A DNA stretch of 62,000 nt from Diphasiastrum complanatum (taxonomy: Eukaryota > Streptophyta > Lycopodiopsida > Lycopodiales > Lycopodiaceae): the NCBI GenBank assembly GCA_029204225.1, contig CM055113.1, positions 27,967,486 through 28,029,485 on the forward strand, given 5' to 3'. A program made the position numbers and the translations under genes. The notes beneath the pieces are model-generated. The model saw only the letters and a program-made list of their open reading frames with translations. It was not told where the DNA came from and did not search any database. Every line of letters starts with the position of its first letter. Position 1 is the first letter of the stretch. Shown in pieces: positions 56,663-62,000 of the stretch.

Positions 56663-58180
56663 CAGCCAAGTTTCTATCTGACTTCTTGTTATAAGTTGAT
56701 TCAGTTGATGATTCACACATTTTCTGGCTATGGATTTGATTGTGTCAATTGGTACTCAACCCAGCAACTGTATTTCTTCTCTAGTTTGGCATGATTAGCA
56801 TATAGTCTAATTTCTGGATCACACAAGTGTGGATATCTCAAGTACCTCTTGGCCTTACACCTTTTCCAATGAGTAATCATTGTCAAAGGCAATATTATGC
56901 TGCAAATTGTTAAACATTTGATAGACTATTGGGCAAGCTCCAAATCATCATATACTCTAACTAGAGAATTTGGATGGGGCAACATGTAAAATAATTTTCA
57001 TGGTAACTTCACTATGGAAGCACTTAAGTTTGTGCCTTTTATATTATGACAATTTGAATGTAAGAATGGAAAAATATGTAGCACTTTTATAGAGCAAAAA
57101 ACATGCTGATTTAGGGGCAATCCCTTTTTTTCACTTAATGAGAGAGGCCAAGATAGAAAATCAATGCACTTCTTTGTGACTCTTTTCTAAGATGAAGGGT
57201 AAAGTATAGTCATGTCCTTCCATGAATTGATTGCAAAGAATTTTGGCATATTTCTTAGCAATCACTTGTTGACTTGTTGGGATGTGTAGAAGGTTATAGA
57301 GGTATATGGCTTTATTTAAGGTCCATGCCACATGCAACCTTAAAGAGCTTCTTTTGAAATTTGAGTTTTAGTGTGCATTGGTGGAGTTTCTTGTGATTTG
57401 CTACAACTTTCTAAAAAATAATCATGAGATTATTTTGCATGTCTTGTCTTTTGATCTCTTTCTCTTTTCTTGTACTAAAATAGATAAAATCTACTAAAAA
57501 AAACAACAAAATTAATAACGACCTCAACCGGGCCATCGATATGTGTAATCTAGTAAAAAAACCGATGGCCATCGTGAGGATTGTCTTTTAGGGATATCTT
57601 GAGGGAAACCTTGCTTCAAGATGGCGAGATAACCTAACTTAAGAGATTAAAATTAAAGAAATAATAAAATAATTATAATTACAGTCTGAAATTATCCACA
57701 ACTCTGACAGATGATTCATAAGCTTCCAAGTACAAATATCCTTAGAATCCAAATTCTAAGATATGATAATTCATTTAGCTAGAATCTCTAGGAGAATCAT
57801 TAAGATATAGAATGCTTAAAACTCAACCCTGAGTATCCCAGATACTCTTTTGAGTTAAATGCTCCTATTTCTAGCACCAAATGCAAGAAAAAGAGCATTC
57901 ATTCATCTTAATAGACTTGTCTGTCTCCTACGATAACTGGAGATCCAATCAAAATGAAGAACTGTACTCAAGCATCTGCAGACCATAAACTGTAGTAGAA
58001 TAGCATCCACTAGACTAATTAAATTCTCTACAAATAAGATAACTTTTCTTGTGACAATATCTGTGAGATCCATAGGTCCTCAAATATAACACTAGAGTAG
58101 AGAGATTCAAAAACACTGATTCAAATTCTTACTCAAACAATAGATCAAGAATTAATCATCACACTTACTATATTTCCTAC
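56663..58180. other. 3' flank of the Bet v 1-like gene and possible LTR of the next element
   Basis: No coding signal. The last few hundred bases before 58181 should be the 5' LTR of the element whose primer site is at 58183, since LTRs end just before it (here TTTCCTACA). I could not define its start and saw no second copy. Confidence 0.35.
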
Positions 58181-58182
58181 AG

Positions 58183-58195
58183 TGGTATCAGAGCA
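58183..58195 (+). promoter_or_regulatory. Primer-binding site of copia element O, with repeated look-alikes
   Basis: TGGTATCAGAGCA matches the initiator-Met-tRNA complement. Similar words recur at 58218 (TGGTATCAAAGTA), 58253 (TGATATCAGAATG) and 58283 (TGGTATCTTCACA), each preceded by ACAG or ACAA, at steps of 35, 35 and 30 bp. Confidence 0.8.
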
Positions 58196-58374
58196 TACGA
58201 AATTAAATCTGATACAATGGTATCAAAGTATACAGGTTCAAAGCTTATACAGTGATATCAGAATGAATCAGAGTCGATACAGTGGTATCTTCACACCCCT
58301 CTTAGCATTCTTCATACATCTATCAACAAGTTGCTATCTGGAGGTTATTCAGAAATAGAAGATGTTGTCGATCA

Positions 58375-59460
58375 TCAATATTCAAGCTAAGATCACTACA
58401 ATCTTGGACCTAGAAGGTCCAAACTACCTGATTTGGAGATTAAAGACTTCACTCTTGTTGAAGAGCGAAGGTCTATGACAATGGGTAGAACCAATAGAGG
58501 AGAAGCCAGTAGCTACTCGTGACAAAGAACTTCGGGAATGGGGTTTAAAAAATGACAAAGCTATAGCAATTATTGCATCTTTAGTGCATGACAATATAAT
58601 GCTAGATCTTACATCAATTTCGAATGCAAAGGATTTATGAGAAGAATTGCAAACCAAGAATGAGACTCAATCTCGTAATCAGATCACATTCTTGGAAGAC
58701 CAATTAACTTACCTACAGTGGGACGACAAAGACCTGAACACATTCATGCGAAAGATAAAAGATTTTGTTTATTTCCTTGCAGAATTCTGGTGCAGAAAAT
58801 ACAATTTCTAAGGAAAAGCAGCTTAGTTATTTCTTCGAACCCTACCCAAGTCATTCCACACAACAAGAACCTTATTGGCGAAAGATGCGACAATGACACT
58901 TCAAAAGGCAATAGACGGAGTTAAGGAGGAAGTAGAAGCTCATGAACACTATGACGACAATGGTGATTCCGAAAATGTTCTATTTACTTAGAATAATAAA
59001 TCTTCTAAGAAGTCTAAGTTTAAGAGGGAGTCATCTAAGAAGAGTGAGTCTAAGACAAATGAACAATAATCTGGTAAACAACAGAAGAATTTTTGTGATA
59101 AGAAGACCTGCAACATGTGCAGAAGATCAGGTCACACAAAAGAAAAGTGTTGATTAAATCCAAAAATTGAATGCATTCATTGTCATAAACGGGGTCATGC
59201 AGCAGTAGACTATTATTAGAATCTCAAAAACAAAAAGGAGCATAATCGAAGCGAACCTTCATATTCAAACTATATCGAAGACAAAGCAGAATGCTCCAGA
59301 GCAGCAGAAGACAGGACAACAATATTAGTGCTTATCTATGTTGTTCATCTAATTTTAAAATTCGAGAAGTAGTACTTGATTCAGGAGCCACCTCACACTT
59401 TGTTTCCTCGAAACAAATATTTTCTGAGTACAAGAAGAACTATTCGAGATTGGAATACCT
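58375..59460 (+). pseudogene. Copia element O gag and protease start, truncated
   Basis: Read with several shifts, the plus strand gives a copia gag of a lineage unlike A, C or B: LDLEGPNYLIWRLKTSLLL, then WGLKNDKAIAIIASLVHDNI, NQITFLEDQLTYLQWDDKDL and FMRKIKDFVYFL. Two zinc knuckles follow, CNMCRRSGHTKEKC (about 59110-59150) and CIHCHKRGHAAVDY (last Cys replaced), then the protease start VLDSGATSHFVSS (59371-59410). Copia sequence of this lineage stops near 59460, where another copia begins mid-gag. Confidence 0.65.
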
Positions 59461-61846
59461 AAGTATAGGAAGAGAGCTAGAATGGCTCTACATTTCATTA
59501 AGATGAATGTATCTAATGAAATTTTGAGAGAGATACGTTCTTGCACCACAGTTAAAGATTCTTGGGATGCACTTAAGTCCATCTATGAAGCAAAAAATAC
59601 TTCTAGAATACTCACTCTTAGTTTTCAAAGAAGTGAGGAGAGTGCATCAAACTATGTTCTGAGAGTAAAAGATCTTCATAGAGAGCTTTCCTGTGTTGGT
59701 GTTACTATTAACCAAGATGAGCTAAGTCATTCTAAATGGCTTGAAAGATGACTATGATAATCTTGGTCAATCCTTTTCCATTAAGGAGGAGTTGCCTAAT
59801 TTAGAATCTCTCCAAGGAATTCTCATTTCTGAAGAAGCTAGGCAAAGTTATAAACTTTCTAGGATGAACAAACTCGAGCATGGTGGAAGTGACAAAGCCC
59901 TCTTTGTCAAGGACAAGCATAAAGGAAGGAGTAAGAACCAGTTTTCTCAAGCATCCAACAAAGACAAAGCCAAGGATCAAGACAAAGATGGTGAAGAGGA
60001 TGATTCATCTCATCCTTCTACTTCAAAGACCAAGAAAAAGAAAGTCAAGTGTTTCTTCTGTGGCAAGAAGGGGCACTATGCCTCTAATTGCTTTAAGAAG
60101 AAAAACCAACTCAAGCAAGCAAATCTCTCCAAAGAGATTGAAGAAGATTTTCTTGCAAGTGATGGAGAAGGATCACTCATGGTGTCTAGTTTTTCTTCAT
60201 CATGTTTCAAGAAAGATGGAGCTTGGTACATAGATAGTGGAGCTTCTTCACATATGTGCTATTCAAAGGAGTCTTTTGACTCAATTGTACCTTACAAAGG
60301 ACTTAAGAGATCTGTTTACATTGCAAATGATCATGAGTGCTCTATAGAAGGAATTGGCAACATTCCATTAAAACTTGCTTCTTCTAAAGTTCTCTCACTT
60401 TCCAATGTTCTGTTCATTCCTTAACTTACAAAGAACTTGATTAGTGTTAGAAAGTTGCTTGATAATGGTTGTGATGTAAAGTTCAATTCCAATACTTGCT
60501 TTATCAAGAAACATGATGAGGTCCTAGCTGATGGATCTAGATATGGTGGAATTTTCAAGTTGAATTCTTATGAGAATGCGAGCTTTTGTGAAGTTGCTCT
60601 TTTTTATAAGGAGGAGTCATGGCAGAGAAGGTTGGGGCATCCTTACTTTAAGTCTATGTCTTCTATGGTCAAGAAAGAGAAGGCTATTGGCCTTCCAAAA
60701 TCACTTTCCAAAGATTTCAAGCCTTGTGAGGCTTGTGCTATTGCAAAATCACATAGAAAGCCATATCAAAAGTCTTTTATTAAGACTACTCATCCTTTGG
60801 AGCTTATACACTCGGATGTTCTTCTAAAAGTATTGGTGGTGCAACATGTTTTGTCACCTTTATTGATGACTTTACAAGATATACTTGGTTGTATCTACTT
60901 TCTTCAAAAGCTACGGTATTTGATCACTTCATAATCTTCAAAGCTTATGTTGAGAAACAATTTTCTTTCAAACTTAAAGTTTTAAGATGTGATGGAGGAG
61001 GCGAATACATCTCCAACAAGTTTTATGAATATTGTGAAGGTGAAGGAATAAAGAGAGAGTTTTCTTGTGCTTATTCTCCATTTCAAAATGGAGTTGCTGA
61101 GAGGAAAAGTCGATCTGTATGTGAATGTGCTAAAGCAATCCGAGTTGAGGCTTCTTTGCCTATTGAATATTGGGGTGAAGCAATAAATTGTGCAAACTAT
61201 TTGTGCAATAGATTACCTCACAATGCACTTGTTGGAAAATCACCTTATGAAGTCTTGTTTAAGAAGAAACCTGAGGTAGATCACCTTAGAGTTTTTGGAT
61301 GTGCTTGCTTTGTTCATGTACCCTTGGAAACAAGAAAAAGAGATGATCCTAATTCTATCAAAGGGATCATGGTTGGATATGCATCCAACAAGAAGGCTTA
61401 CAGAATCTATGTTCCCTCTACCTCAACTACAATTGAGAGTAGGGATGTTATATTCCATGAGGATTAAAAATACATTCTTGAGGAGGCCAAGTTCAAAGAT
61501 TCTCAAAAAGATACTCCAATCATCACCCTTGAAGACTATCATGGAGAGATGGGGCCGAGAATTGAGGGGGAGTCACCTCGAATCTTTTCACCAAGGAGAT
61601 CTCAAAGAGAAAGATCCGAGCCTAGGAGGCTAACATATGAAGATAGAGGCAAGCAAGTGAATCTCAACTCCACTAATTGTGCTTATTTTATTTCACATGA
61701 GGAGCCAAAGGATGTATATGATGCACTCAATTTGTGGAATGGTTTCTTGCCATGAAGGAGGAATATGATGCTTTGATGGCCAACAAGACATGGGAGCTTG
61801 TGGATCTTCCATCCAACAAGCACACCATTGGTTGCAAGCTGGGCAC
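59461..61846 (+). pseudogene. Copia element J gag-protease-integrase, truncated both sides
   Basis: Starts in mid-gag (KRARMALHFIKMNVSNEILR), continues with shifts near 59730, and has the knuckle CFFCGKKGHYASNC (about 60050-60090). The protease is YIDSGASSHMC (60227-60260). A stop interrupts at 60422 (FIP, TAA, LTKN). Integrase runs from 60437: QRRLGHPYFKS and PCEACAIAKSH, first Asp in LIHSDVLL, a shift near 60830, second Asp in LRCDGGGEY and Glu in GVAERKSR. Its C-terminal part is open to 61467. RT begins (YEDRGKQVNLNSTNCAYF, NKTWELVDLPSNKH) and ends abruptly at about 61846. It is close to C. No LTR is present. Confidence 0.8.
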
Positions 61847-62000
61847 AAAATAGTAGGTGCTCAAAAAATCGCTTCAGCTGAATAAGTTGATGATATAAAA
61901 TTGGAATACAACAATCCTAACTAGCTAATTCTAAACTTACTTAACCACTGATCCTCGTTACAAAATGATGTCTGAATCATTGTTACAAAAGATGCTTGCT

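Overview
This window is nuclear DNA from a land plant. It is AT-rich, its two confident host genes contain GT-AG introns, and most of the rest is Ty1/copia LTR retrotransposon sequence primed by the initiator-Met-tRNA type site TGGTATCAGAGC. I cannot name the species. The host proteins look plant-specific (DUF599 membrane protein; Bet v 1/PR-10-like protein) but do not fix the lineage. Nothing prokaryotic is present, and I see no rRNA or tRNA gene.

Layout. 1-5.4 kb: sparse, with two short minus-strand exon-like stretches that are each broken (1-190 and 4803-5048), simple repeats, a GC-rich hairpin and a hAT-like miniature element (4004-4437). 5.4-19.4 kb: a graveyard of decayed copia pieces in both orientations (7.6-8.6, 9.9-10.9, 11.3-12.1, 14.1-15.2, 15.4-17.1 and 17.3-19.4 kb) with LTRs at 8.6-9.3 and 12.9-13.6 kb. 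Interleaved are minus-strand ORF fragments of unidentified, non-retroelement-like proteins. 19.4-25.4 kb: a nearly complete but disabled copia element (element C). 25.4-29.6 kb: a minus-strand copia of another lineage (element B) with no recognisable 5' LTR. 30.3-30.8 kb: an LTR fragment. 31.5-37.3 kb: a complete copia element (element A) with LTRs that look identical, a 5-bp target duplication and one intact 1316-codon gag-pol frame. It sits inside, and splits, a minus-strand ORF of unknown function. 38.2-40.0 kb: a truncated gag-protease copy. 40.7-41.3 kb: a second hAT-like element with a perfect 8-bp target duplication.

44.4-45.5 kb: the DUF599 gene. 46.4-50.3 kb: a minus-strand copia remnant (element H), followed directly by a plus-strand reverse-transcriptase remnant and LTR (50.3-51.8 kb). 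51.8-55.6 kb: intergenic. 56.0-56.7 kb: the two-exon Bet v 1-like gene. 58.2-61.8 kb: two truncated copia elements fused end to end.

The host genes show no functional clustering. The window mainly records waves of copia insertion, deletion and nesting, from element A (very recent) to integrase scraps barely recognisable at 5.4-5.8 kb. The points most worth following are: the unidentified minus-strand ORF fragments that recur beside copia DNA, two of them clearly paralogous; a deletion-bearing copia derivative present as two inverted copies; and a perfect 10-bp palindrome, CACACGTGTG, that recurs in several otherwise diverged LTRs. I did not find a clearly new biological system.
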